A stretch of 64,000 nucleotides of DNA from Paraglaciecola chathamensis S18K6 (lineage in GTDB: Bacteria > Pseudomonadota > Gammaproteobacteria > Enterobacterales > Alteromonadaceae). The position numbers were made by a program, and so were the translations under genes. Below the pieces are notes generated by a model. It searched no databases. It saw nothing but the letters and a program-made list of their open reading frames with translations, and had not been told where the DNA came from. Below are positions 57,338 to 64,000 of this stretch, piece by piece. Within the stretch, counting starts at the first letter, position 1. Each line of letters opens with the position of its first letter. Location of the stretch: assembly GCA_000314955.1 (NCBI GenBank), contig BAEM01000033.1, positions 1 through 64,000 of the forward strand, given 5' to 3'.

Positions 57338-57697
57338 ATGAAAGCGTTATTTATCGTTCCTATTTCTGTACTTTTAATGTCCGGCTGCGCGTCGGCCGTA
57401 AAGCGCCATGAACTGGCTGCCGAGCATATAAATAAAGCGGTAAATTGCGAGGAAGCACATGGGCATATCGCCTCCCTTGAGTCCCATAAAACCACCATTC
57501 GTGAAAAATTAGTCAATGGCGTGGCGTCGGTGCTGCCAACCTCTATTTTGCTAAATGTGATTTTAGGGGAGTTCACTAGCCGCGCAGCCATTGCTACCGG
57601 TGCATTTGACTCAAAAGTCGATAGTAAAATAAGTGACATTCAGAGTGACTGCATGCTGAAGGAAAATGATAGAAAGGTGATGCTGGTGAAGCAATAA
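57338..57697 (+). CDS. Small predicted lipoprotein of unknown function
   Basis: A 119-residue protein with a lipoprotein signal peptide: hydrophobic stretch FIVPISVLLM followed by lipobox LMSGC, making Cys17 the lipidated residue. Alanine at +2 suggests transport to the outer membrane by Lol. The mature part has a second Cys near residue 45 (NCEEAHG), a mildly hydrophobic middle (ILLNVILGEF) and a final DCMLKEND segment. I do not recognise the family. The last six codons (VMLVKQ and stop) are the first unit of a 23-bp tandem repeat that continues past the gene. Confidence 0.7.
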   Translation: MKALFIVPISVLLMSGCASAVKRHELAAEHINKAVNCEEAHGHIASLESHKTTIREKLVNGVASVLPTSILLNVILGEFTSRAAIATGAFDSKVDSKISDIQSDCMLKENDRKVMLVKQ

Positions 57698-57838
57698 AAG
57701 TGACGCTGGAAAAGTAATAAGAGTGATGCTGGTGAAGCAATGAAAGTGACGCTGGAAAAGTAATGAGAGTGGTGCTGGAAAAGTAATGACAGCGATGTTG
57801 GAAAAGCAATGAAAGGTGATGCAGGAGAATCAATAATC
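57677..57838 (+). repeat. 23-bp tandem repeat, seven copies
   Basis: Units begin at 57677, 57700, 57723, 57746, 57769, 57792 (24 bp) and 57816. Each resembles GTGATGCTGGTGAAGCAATG plus AAA. Copies 1 and 3 share GCTGGTGAAGCAAT, and copies 2, 4 and 5 share CTGGAAAAGTAAT, so alternate copies are most alike, suggesting duplication of a two-unit block. Copy 1 encodes the end of the lipoprotein gene. Confidence 0.85.
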
Positions 57839-58158
57839 CAGAGATAACCCTTTGCTTGAACAGAGTAAGTGTTTCAACCGAGACTGTTACAATATGCTAA
57901 GACGCGCTCCGCTTATTTTATCAAATTTATAAAGACATCCATGTTTAATATTGCTTAAAACGCTTTAACCAACAGCACTGTTGTTCATTGGTAAGAATTC
58001 CCCTAGATACTAAATAACTGCACTTTTGAGCTGAACAACTGAAGATATTCGATAAAAATTGAACGTTGAGAAAGGAATTTATGTGGATTGATGAAGTATA
58101 GGCAAGCGCCCGCGTCACAAGCTGTGCATTAAGTGTATTTGTTGAGATTAGTTTAAGT
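57839..58158. other. Intergenic region, nothing recognised
   Basis: About 320 bases between the tandem array and the transposase gene. I see no gene, terminator or palindromic REP unit in it. Confidence 0.4.
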
Positions 58159-59142
58159 TTAAGCGCGTTTCAGTAGCTCTTTTGCGTTGCCCATCCCTCG
58201 TATTCGTTGATGATGAGTGTGACGCTTAAAGGCATTCATCATTTGTTCTGCGCCTGCTGCGTAGCAGAAGTGTTTTTCAAACTCAGTGGTTAAGCTTAAC
58301 CACTGAGCGCTATCTAACCCTAGTCTTTCTAGAATAGGGCTTTGAGAGTTATCGATATAACCTGACTTATCATCACGAATACAGCGACCGGTGGTATCGA
58401 TAAGCTCACAGTAGTCTTTAAGGGAGTAAGCTATTCCTTTGGGCATATTTTCCCTTGAGCTTCCCGCAAAGGGCATTAGCGTGCTTGGTTGAGCGTGGTG
58501 ATGTTTAGCGGCGTGAATGCGCTTTTTGATACTGGTGTGTTTTGCTGTTTCAGGTGTTTTGGCTATTTTCGCTCTAATTGGGTTTAAATCCACATAGGCC
58601 ATACAAGCCAGCACGGCACTTTCGTCTAATAGGGCTTGAGATTTAAATCGCCCTTCCCAAAACCTACCGGTGCAGTCATCTTCTTGATTGGCTTGACGGG
58701 CAATATATTCATTCAAGTCACGCATAAACCAGCTAATGTCGTACAAGCGTTTTCTGTAAATTTCAACGGTATCATCAAGGGTGATTAACTCCCCTTGGGT
58801 TAAGGTATCGCCGTTTATAAATTTTTGAGTGAGTAACGTACCTTTATGAAGTATGTGATAACGCTTTAGTACCGATTCGGTATCCCAGTTATCAGCCAGG
58901 GTTTTATCCACACAAAGCACCACATGGGTATGATTGCTCATCACTGCATAAGCGCATATGTCGATAGCAAACACGGTCGATAAAAACAACAAACGCTTCT
59001 CTACCCAACCACGACGATGCTCATAGCTTTGCCCTGTCAGCGTGTTAGTACCACATAAGAAAGACTGGCGTACACAACGGGAAACACAGTGGTAATAAGG
59101 CGTATCGACTAAGCTGATTTGGCTTTTTCGTGACTGAGGCAT
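58159..59142 (-). CDS. REP-associated-type tyrosine transposase (Y1 family)
   Basis: A 327-residue single-strand transposase related to IS200/IS605 TnpA. The N-terminus has YYHCVSRCVRQ. The metal-binding HUH appears as MSNHTHVVL near residue 70, and a candidate catalytic Tyr lies in AYVDLNPIRAKI. A C-terminal extension follows (GLDSAQWLSLTTEFEKHF). No IS ends are seen, the gene is single-copy in this window and looks intact, all typical of RAYT proteins domesticated to act on short chromosomal repeats. The ATG at 59142 (MPQSRK) is chosen over 59169. Candidate repeats lie upstream at 59199 and at 60279-60366. Confidence 0.88.
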   Translation of the reverse strand: MPQSRKSQISLVDTPYYHCVSRCVRQSFLCGTNTLTGQSYEHRRGWVEKRLLFLSTVFAIDICAYAVMSNHTHVVLCVDKTLADNWDTESVLKRYHILHKGTLLTQKFINGDTLTQGELITLDDTVEIYRKRLYDISWFMRDLNEYIARQANQEDDCTGRFWEGRFKSQALLDESAVLACMAYVDLNPIRAKIAKTPETAKHTSIKKRIHAAKHHHAQPSTLMPFAGSSRENMPKGIAYSLKDYCELIDTTGRCIRDDKSGYIDNSQSPILERLGLDSAQWLSLTTEFEKHFCYAAGAEQMMNAFKRHTHHQRIRGMGNAKELLKRA

Positions 59143-59198
59143 AACAGTCGACTCAATAAAGTGGAACACGTATCAAGTGTAGTTTAGGGATGAAAATT

Positions 59199-59240
59199 AA
59201 CCATTTTTAACATGGGTGTCACTGTACTGTTATTTATACT
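59199..59240. repeat. GGGTGTC repeat, copy A
   Basis: TTTAACATGGGTGTC followed by ACTGTACTGTTAT, 57 bases upstream of the transposase start. It matches copy C at 60323-60366 at about 22 of 26 positions over the core. Confidence 0.6.
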
Positions 59241-59301
59241 AGTTTTGTTGTTGGAATTTACAGTAGGATAAAGCGGACAATAAAAATAAAAGGCAAACGG
59301 T

Positions 59302-59676
59302 ATGAAAAAATCACTTACTTGGGCAAATTCTTTAGATTGGTTTTTTGCGCTGTTGGCTTTATTAGCGGGTTTAGCGGTTTTAGAAACATTTGTTATAGGC
59401 AAGCACTATATTATTCCCACCATATTATTGGTAATCACAGTGCTGTTTGGGAATATGGCGTGGTATGGGTTAACTCAGAGCCAGTGGGCCAAGCGTGTGA
59501 ATTTTTGGTGTGGCTTTTTGCTTACGTCTCATGGTTTTTTTGCGTTGTTTTGGTCAAAGAAATACCGTGAAATATTAGGCGAACAGTTTTTGCTGGTATG
59601 TGGAGTGATTACTTTAACGTTTCTCGTTTTGACCTGTATGTATGCCAAACGTAATAGATTGTTTGCTAAAGATTAA
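59302..59676 (+). CDS. Unknown small membrane protein
   Basis: A 124-residue protein with four hydrophobic helices (about residues 11-28, 35-55, 68-84 and 93-112) and short charged loops (SQWAKR, KKYREILGEQ). I do not recognise the family. The stop codon TAA overlaps the stop codon of the convergent gene on the other strand, the two sharing TTA. It sits between two GGGTGTC-type repeat sites. Confidence 0.6.
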   Translation: MKKSLTWANSLDWFFALLALLAGLAVLETFVIGKHYIIPTILLVITVLFGNMAWYGLTQSQWAKRVNFWCGFLLTSHGFFALFWSKKYREILGEQFLLVCGVITLTFLVLTCMYAKRNRLFAKD

Positions 59677-60182
59677 GCCCCTTTAAGGTTAACTTTCTCT
59701 GCTTTTGCCACGACAAACACTTTAGCTTCTTCAGATAAGGCTCTGGCGGACAAGTAATTTTTTCCGCCTTTGTGGTAAAGCAACCAGCCGTTTTCAGTTG
59801 ATTCAATTTGCTTAATTTCAACCCAAGGCAATGTGCTTTTTACGTGAATCGACTCGCTACTGATCCCCTCTTCATCAACCGTTAATTTCAGTTCTGTGTT
59901 TGCTGCCTTACTGATTAGTTGTCGGCCCAACCACCAGGCTTTTTTATAACGCACACTGAAAGCCTCAAGGCCCCCCAAGGCGACAACAAACCAAGCCACA
60001 AACGGATCTATCTCGGTAAACATCAGCAACATTAACCCCGCTAAACCCAGTGCCATTGCTATCGTATAGGCTTTTATCGGCGTAGCTGGTGGAGCAGAGG
60101 CATCGTAGGTTTCTACGAAGTGGCTTTTGTCTAACACATAGGTTGTCGAGTAACTAAACGGCGTGGTCATTAGCTTTGGCAT
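59673..60182 (-). CDS. YcxB-like membrane protein
   Basis: A 169-residue protein: about 35 N-terminal residues, two adjacent membrane helices (near residues 38-55 and 62-78), then a soluble C-terminal beta-rich part. That part (LKLTVDEEGISSES, STLPWVEIKQIESTENGWLLYHKGG) resembles the YcxB C-terminal domain, a PH-like fold of unknown role. It converges with the 59302 gene with overlapping stop codons. Two Met residues near the start (1 and 5) are both possible starts. Confidence 0.65.
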   Translation of the reverse strand: MPKLMTTPFSYSTTYVLDKSHFVETYDASAPPATPIKAYTIAMALGLAGLMLLMFTEIDPFVAWFVVALGGLEAFSVRYKKAWWLGRQLISKAANTELKLTVDEEGISSESIHVKSTLPWVEIKQIESTENGWLLYHKGGKNYLSARALSEEAKVFVVAKAEKVNLKGA

Positions 60183-60535
60183 TTAAACGAAAAAAGCAGT
60201 GTATCGATATGTGTCTCACCTTGAAAGTGGTTTTTAAAAGGGGGCGAACGGTGTTGGTTTAGGATTAAACATTGCTGGTTTATACCGGATTTATCATGGG
60301 TGTCTCCATATTATCCTTGTTGTTTATATCGGATTTAACTTGGGTGTCTTCGTATTGTTATGAGTTATATTAGCTAATGCTTGTAAGCAGCACGTCCAAA
60401 TGCTTATACAGCTAACACGTGCCTTCGCTGATATCTAGCTTAGCCACTAACAATTTAATAGGCTCTTTAGAGGTAAGGGAGCTGAACTAAGTTGAGTGGA
60501 ACGGAACTTAGCTGAACTAAATTTGGCCTTAGGGG
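60183..60535. other. Intergenic region with repeats
   Basis: Holds the 44-bp tandem repeat described separately and, at about 60480-60520, the words AGCTGAACTAA twice. No gene is seen. Confidence 0.5.
60279..60366. repeat. 44-bp tandem GGGTGTC repeat, copies B and C
   Basis: Two tandem units, 60279-60322 and 60323-60366, each read TTTATAYCGGATTTA, then TGGGTGTCT and an AT-rich end. The core matches copy A next to the transposase gene. They are candidate RAYT-linked repeats. Confidence 0.65.
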
Positions 60536-61573
60536 TTATTCATCTTCTGGAACCTCGACCACTTCTTTTATGTCGGCAAGCTCTTGTTTTAGGGTATCGA
60601 TGCGTTTTTCCATAGCAGTACGCTGGTCTTTATCTGCATCTTGCATTTGCTCTTCTAAGGTTTTGATTTGTGCTAGAAGTTCTACCTTATCACTGGCCTG
60701 CTGCTGGGCTTGCTCAGCTTTATCAAACACCACATCTTCGGCAGTGGAGTCACTTTTTACTTGGTTAAATGCCGGTGAGTGGGCGATTTTCCGCTGCACA
60801 TCAGGGCCAGCGTGTTGGCTAACAAAGGTCGGAGACATAATTTCGATGTCGTTGTCGTGCAAACAATCAAGTACATGTCTGTGCAGGTTTGAGCGAGCGG
60901 TTAATATGTTTTTCACCTCAACTAATAGTCCACTGACTTTGTAATTGACTGAAAAGTCACCGAGCTGAGTAACGTGTACAAAGGGTTCTTCAAGCCCCGT
61001 TTTTTCGGCAGCTTGAAGCAGCAACTCATCAATTTTACTGTGATGTAAGTCGTAGCCTAACGATAATTCGGCACTGATGATGGTGCCGGAACGGCGAATA
61101 ACACTGACGGGTTTATTGAGCAGTAAACTATTGGGCACTGATATCAATTCACGGGTCTGGGTTTGAATTTCGCAGTCAAATAAACCAAGCTCAGTTACGC
61201 GGCCAAAAATCGTGTCGAAACTAATAAAATCGCCGGTGCGAAAGGGTTGCGTAAAGCGCATCATGGCGCCGGCTAATAAGTTACCAAACAAAGTAGTGGA
61301 CGAAAACGCCAAAATACCTGATAGCAATAAGCCGATTAAACTGAGAATTTGTACTTCCGTGTTTTCAGTCAAAGGTAAGGTAATCACCACTGTGACCAAT
61401 CCCACTAACATCAACATTAATACGCCAAGTTGTCGGGCGAATATGTTTTCGTTGCCAGTGTGCTTAAGCTTATTGAGCAATAACGATTGCGCTAACCAAG
61501 TTAAGAAGCCAAAGACCAGTAAGGTGATGATGACAGGCAGCCAATCGCTGATAAAGTTGTCGCTTAAAGGCAT
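60536..61573 (-). CDS. Mechanosensitive channel, MscS family
   Basis: Inner-membrane channel of 345 residues that releases solutes on osmotic downshock. Three membrane helices lie within residues 10-100. The pore helix region reads LLGILAFSSTTLFGNLLAGAMM, then FRTGDFISF and the beta domain with FGRVTELGLFDCEIQT and SVPNSLLLNKPV. The alpha-beta domain is followed by an extra C-terminal coiled coil (about residues 285-340, EQAQQQASDKVELLAQI and beyond) that is not in E. coli MscS and may help assembly. Monocistronic, divergent from the ars operon. Confidence 0.92.
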   Translation of the reverse strand: MPLSDNFISDWLPVIITLLVFGFLTWLAQSLLLNKLKHTGNENIFARQLGVLMLMLVGLVTVVITLPLTENTEVQILSLIGLLLSGILAFSSTTLFGNLLAGAMMRFTQPFRTGDFISFDTIFGRVTELGLFDCEIQTQTRELISVPNSLLLNKPVSVIRRSGTIISAELSLGYDLHHSKIDELLLQAAEKTGLEEPFVHVTQLGDFSVNYKVSGLLVEVKNILTARSNLHRHVLDCLHDNDIEIMSPTFVSQHAGPDVQRKIAHSPAFNQVKSDSTAEDVVFDKAEQAQQQASDKVELLAQIKTLEEQMQDADKDQRTAMEKRIDTLKQELADIKEVVEVPEDE

Positions 61574-61745
61574 AGATGTTCCCTTGCTGTTTGCTCATAG
61601 GAAAGAGGCATAAACTCTCACATATCTTATTGTTATACCTTGATATTACACCTCATTGCCCGTGTTATACAGGGCCCCTGTACACATATCGCAACGTCTG
61701 TCCCCAGTCAAAGCTACAGGCAAGACAAATTCTTTTCTTGATTAG

Positions 61746-61784
61746 TTGACATGCGATTAAACATATATATGATATTTCGTATAT
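61746..61784 (+). promoter_or_regulatory. ars operon promoter with overlapping ArsR-type operator
   Basis: TTGACA (61746-61751) and TATGAT (61768-61773) with a 16-base spacer form a good sigma-70 promoter. ATATATGATA and TTTCGTATAT (61765-61784) form a near-perfect 20-bp palindrome over the -10 region, as expected of an ArsR repressor site. Confidence 0.75.
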
Positions 61785-61803
61785 TAAAAAGCGGAGTGTT
61801 TTT

Positions 61804-62151
61804 ATGTCTACCCCTATTTTGTCACCCCTTTCGTTTTACAAATGCTTGTCTGACGACACGCGGCTGAAGGCGTTAATGCTGATTTACCTTGAAAAAGAAT
61901 TGTGTGTTTGTGACCTGATAACCGCGCTTGAGCTGAGCCAACCTAAGGTCTCTAGGCATCTGGCTGATTTACGTAAGTGCCAAATTTTGCTTGATGAGCG
62001 TCGCGGGAAGTGGGTGTATTACTCGGTTAACCCTAAGCTGCCAGAGTGGGCAATGAAAGTGCTGGAGTTAACGGCACACAACACAGAAGCCTATTTGAAT
62101 GAGCACATCACCAATTTGAATATGGCCAAACAAAGCGAATGTTGCTCTTAG
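61804..62151 (+). CDS. arsR: ArsR-family arsenic-responsive repressor
   Basis: A 115-residue winged-helix repressor that releases its operator on binding As(III)/Sb(III). The metal-binding Cys pair is in ELCVCDL (near residues 34-36), as in classical ArsR. The recognition helix is in SQPKVSRHLADL. The C-terminus has another Cys pair (SECCS). First gene of the arsR-arsC-arsH-acr3 operon, with a palindrome over its promoter. Confidence 0.95.
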   Translation: MSTPILSPLSFYKCLSDDTRLKALMLIYLEKELCVCDLITALELSQPKVSRHLADLRKCQILLDERRGKWVYYSVNPKLPEWAMKVLELTAHNTEAYLNEHITNLNMAKQSECCS

Positions 62152-62215
62152 CTGAGCGCCAACCTAAACACTGTCATTTTATTCGAGTCATTTTAAACGC
62201 TAAGTGAGGATCATC

Positions 62216-62686
62216 GTGAAAGTCTTATTTATTTGTACCCATAACCGCTGCCGTAGCATTTTATCCGAAGCGATTACGAATCATGTTGGTCAAGGCAAGA
62301 TTGAGGCGCGCAGTGCGGGCAGCCAACCTGTTGGCGAAGTACATCCGCTGTCGATTAAATATTTGCAAGAAGCCGGTATTAGCACCGAAGGTTTAATTAG
62401 CCAATCGTGGAACGAGTTTGAAGGTTTCGCCCCCGATGTAGTGATCACTGTATGCGACAGTGCGGCCGGAGAGAGCTGCCCACTTTGGTTTGGCAAAAGT
62501 GTAAAAGTACATTGGGGCTTAGCCGACCCTTCAAAATTAACCGGTAGTGAAGAGGAAATTGCCCAAGCGTTTCGCGGCACTATCGATGAAATCACTCAGC
62601 GTGTTAACGCCATGCTGAGCATAAATGTAAACACGCAAGACCAACAAGCATTGCGCGAAGCGTTTAAAGCAATAGGAGCACAGTGA
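62216..62686 (+). CDS. arsC: Arsenate reductase, LMW-phosphatase (thioredoxin-type) family
   Basis: Reduces arsenate to arsenite for export. About 156 residues; it has the phosphatase-like loop CTHNRCRS near the N-terminus, the second Cys pair context [15 protein letters not shown], and WGLADPS with the general-acid Asp. The start is the GTG at 62216 with GAGG at 6 bases, not the GTG at 62204. A C-terminal extension (about 20 residues) follows the family core. It lies 64 bp after arsR and overlaps arsH by one base. Confidence 0.93.
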   Translation: MKVLFICTHNRCRSILSEAITNHVGQGKIEARSAGSQPVGEVHPLSIKYLQEAGISTEGLISQSWNEFEGFAPDVVITVCDSAAGESCPLWFGKSVKVHWGLADPSKLTGSEEEIAQAFRGTIDEITQRVNAMLSINVNTQDQQALREAFKAIGAQ

Positions 62687-63420
62687 TGACAGATATTAAA
62701 ATCGTAGACTCGGGCGCTTTACCTGAAAATGTGCAAAGTAAGTCGTTTGCTGCCCCAGAGTTTGCGCAGTTTAGCACTACGCCATCGGCTCACAAACCAC
62801 GTATTTTATTGTTATACGGTTCACTTCGCGAGCGTTCATTTAGCCGGTTAGTGGTGGAAGAAAGCGCGCGTATATTACAAGCCATGGGCGCAGAAACGCG
62901 CATTTTTAACCCACAAGGATTGCCTCTTCCAGATGGGGATGACGCATCAAACCCTAAAGTGGCGGAATTGCGCGAGTTGATGATGTGGTCAGAAGGGCAG
63001 GTATGGTGCTCTCCTGAGCGTCACGGTTCGATGACAGGTATTTTAAAAAGCCAAATTGATTGGGTTCCACTGTCGGTGGGCGCAGTTCGGCCAACTCAAG
63101 GGAAAACCTTAGCGGTTATGCAAGTGAGCGGCGGCTCTCAATCATTTAATGCAGTAAATCAAATGCGGGTATTAGGTCGCTGGATGCGCATGCTGACCAT
63201 ACCGAATCAATCTTCTGTGGCAAAAGCGTTCATGGAATTTGATGATGACAACCGCATGAAGCCTTCTTCTTACTACAACCGTATTGTTGACGTGCTTGAA
63301 GAGCTAATGAAGTTCACTTTGCTGACGCGCGACAATAAAGATTACTTGGTTGATCGTTATTCTGAGCGTGTTGAGTCTGCTGAGCAGTTAAGCCAACGCG
63401 TTAATCAACGCTCTATTTAA
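62686..63420 (+). CDS. arsH: ArsH, NADPH-dependent FMN reductase family
   Basis: Flavoprotein of about 244 residues; family members oxidise trivalent organoarsenicals or reduce quinones and dyes, protecting against organic arsenic. The flavodoxin-like core has the FMN phosphate loop [13 protein letters not shown], then [18 protein letters not shown]. The ATG at 62686 has GGAG at 7 bases; the GTG at 62683 is an alternative. Its start overlaps the arsC stop codon (TGATG), so translation is coupled. Confidence 0.93.
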   Translation: MTDIKIVDSGALPENVQSKSFAAPEFAQFSTTPSAHKPRILLLYGSLRERSFSRLVVEESARILQAMGAETRIFNPQGLPLPDGDDASNPKVAELRELMMWSEGQVWCSPERHGSMTGILKSQIDWVPLSVGAVRPTQGKTLAVMQVSGGSQSFNAVNQMRVLGRWMRMLTIPNQSSVAKAFMEFDDDNRMKPSSYYNRIVDVLEELMKFTLLTRDNKDYLVDRYSERVESAEQLSQRVNQRSI

Positions 63421-63433
63421 GGAGGTCAATCTA

Positions 63434-64000
63434 ATGGGTTTATTTGAGCGTTATTTATCGGTTTGGGTAGCGGTGAGTATTGCTGCTGGTGTGATATTAG
63501 GCAGCTTTTTCCCGGATGTATTTGCCGTGGTTGCTGGATTTGAGTATGCACACGTTAACTTAGTAGTGGCGGTCCTTATTTGGTTGATGATCTACCCCAT
63601 GATGATTCAAATCGATTTTTCTTCGATTAAAGATGTAGGGCGCAAACCCAAAGGGCTAGCGTTAACTCTGGTAATCAATTGGTTGGTTAAGCCATTCACC
63701 ATGGCCGCGTTAGGTTGGCTATTTTTTAAAGGTTTGTTTGCCGATTGGGTTGACCCTCAAACCGCAAATGAATACATAGCGGGCATGATTTTACTGGGCG
63801 TTGCGCCGTGCACTGCCATGGTATTTGTGTGGAGCCAACTGACTAAGGGTGATGCAAACTACACCTTGGTCCAAGTTTCGGTGAACGATATCATTATGAT
63901 TTTCGCGTTTGCCCCAATCAGCGCATTGCTGTTAGGCATGAGCGATATTCAAGTGCCATGGGAAACCCTGATTATCTCGGTCGTTTTGTATGTATTACTG
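63434..64000 (+). CDS. ACR3-type arsenite efflux permease (partial, runs off window)
   Basis: The frame opens at an ATG 8 bases after GGAGG and continues to the window end, 189 codons, without a stop. Five or more hydrophobic helices are visible. The conserved ACR3 features [32 protein letters not shown] and [18 protein letters not shown] (with the Cys implicated in arsenite transport) are present, then [18 protein letters not shown]. It exports arsenite across the inner membrane and completes the operon. The full protein should be about 330-350 residues. Confidence 0.94.
   Translation, partial: MGLFERYLSVWVAVSIAAGVILGSFFPDVFAVVAGFEYAHVNLVVAVLIWLMIYPMMIQIDFSSIKDVGRKPKGLALTLVINWLVKPFTMAALGWLFFKGLFADWVDPQTANEYIAGMILLGVAPCTAMVFVWSQLTKGDANYTLVQVSVNDIIMIFAFAPISALLLGMSDIQVPWETLIISVVLYVLL

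Noticed and set aside
57594-57833. Minus-strand open frame with repeated Ser/Phe text across the tandem array
   Set aside because: It is a by-product of the 23-bp repeat and antisense to the lipoprotein gene.

Overview
This window looks like chromosomal DNA from a marine gammaproteobacterium of the order Alteromonadales (Alteromonas/Paraglaciecola/Glaciecola-like). The grounds are the lptD-surA-pdxA-rsmA-apaG-apaH cluster with a divergent amgK-murU-djlA operon, a bifunctional AcnB, three TonB-dependent receptors, a moderate GC content, and frequent TTG/GTG starts. The assignment comes from gene content only; no database was searched. No tRNA, rRNA, CRISPR array or prophage was seen.

Layout. 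0.1-5.3 kb: sbcC and sbcD (minus strand), preceded by an array of small palindromes. The sbcD reading frame has no ATG, GTG or TTG where the protein should start; an ATC codon lies there behind a good ribosome binding site. 6-8.5 kb: a large TonB-dependent receptor. 8.6-15 kb: a DUF2797 protein, a kinase-like phosphotransferase, an unknown membrane protein, a PAS-GGDEF-EAL protein and a GDSL esterase with a PEP-CTERM-like tail. 15.5-24 kb: an MsbA-like ABC exporter with a peptide deformylase, an MltB-type lytic transglycosylase, a ~180 bp palindromic MITE-like element, ygiQ, a DJ-1/PfpI protein and an SMP-30-like protein. 24.4-31.2 kb: acnB, a DUF192 protein, an amidase and lysC. 31.2-33.2 kb: a chemotaxis receptor. 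33.5-43 kb: the conserved envelope/housekeeping cluster apaH-apaG-rsmA-pdxA-surA-lptD and the divergent cell-wall recycling genes amgK-murU, then djlA.

43.3-52.6 kb is the most suggestive accessory block. A TonB receptor behind a Fur-like box is followed by a PepSY membrane protein. A two-component system with its own Fur-like box comes next, then a second TonB receptor behind an 11-bp-spaced direct repeat of the kind bound by OmpR/PhoB-family regulators, and a secreted alkaline-phosphatase-superfamily enzyme. I read it as an iron/organophosphate scavenging locus in which the local regulator may control the second receptor. This is inference.

52.6-60.5 kb: metY, a decayed outer-membrane-protein remnant, several small envelope proteins, a lipoprotein gene whose 3' end has grown into a seven-copy 23-bp tandem array, and a REP-associated-type tyrosine transposase with GGGTGTC-containing repeats nearby. 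60.5-64 kb: an MscS channel and an arsenic operon arsR-arsC-arsH-acr3. Its promoter carries an overlapping palindrome, and the last gene runs off the window. Short degenerate tandem duplications recur in many intergenic regions and are a notable texture of this genome.
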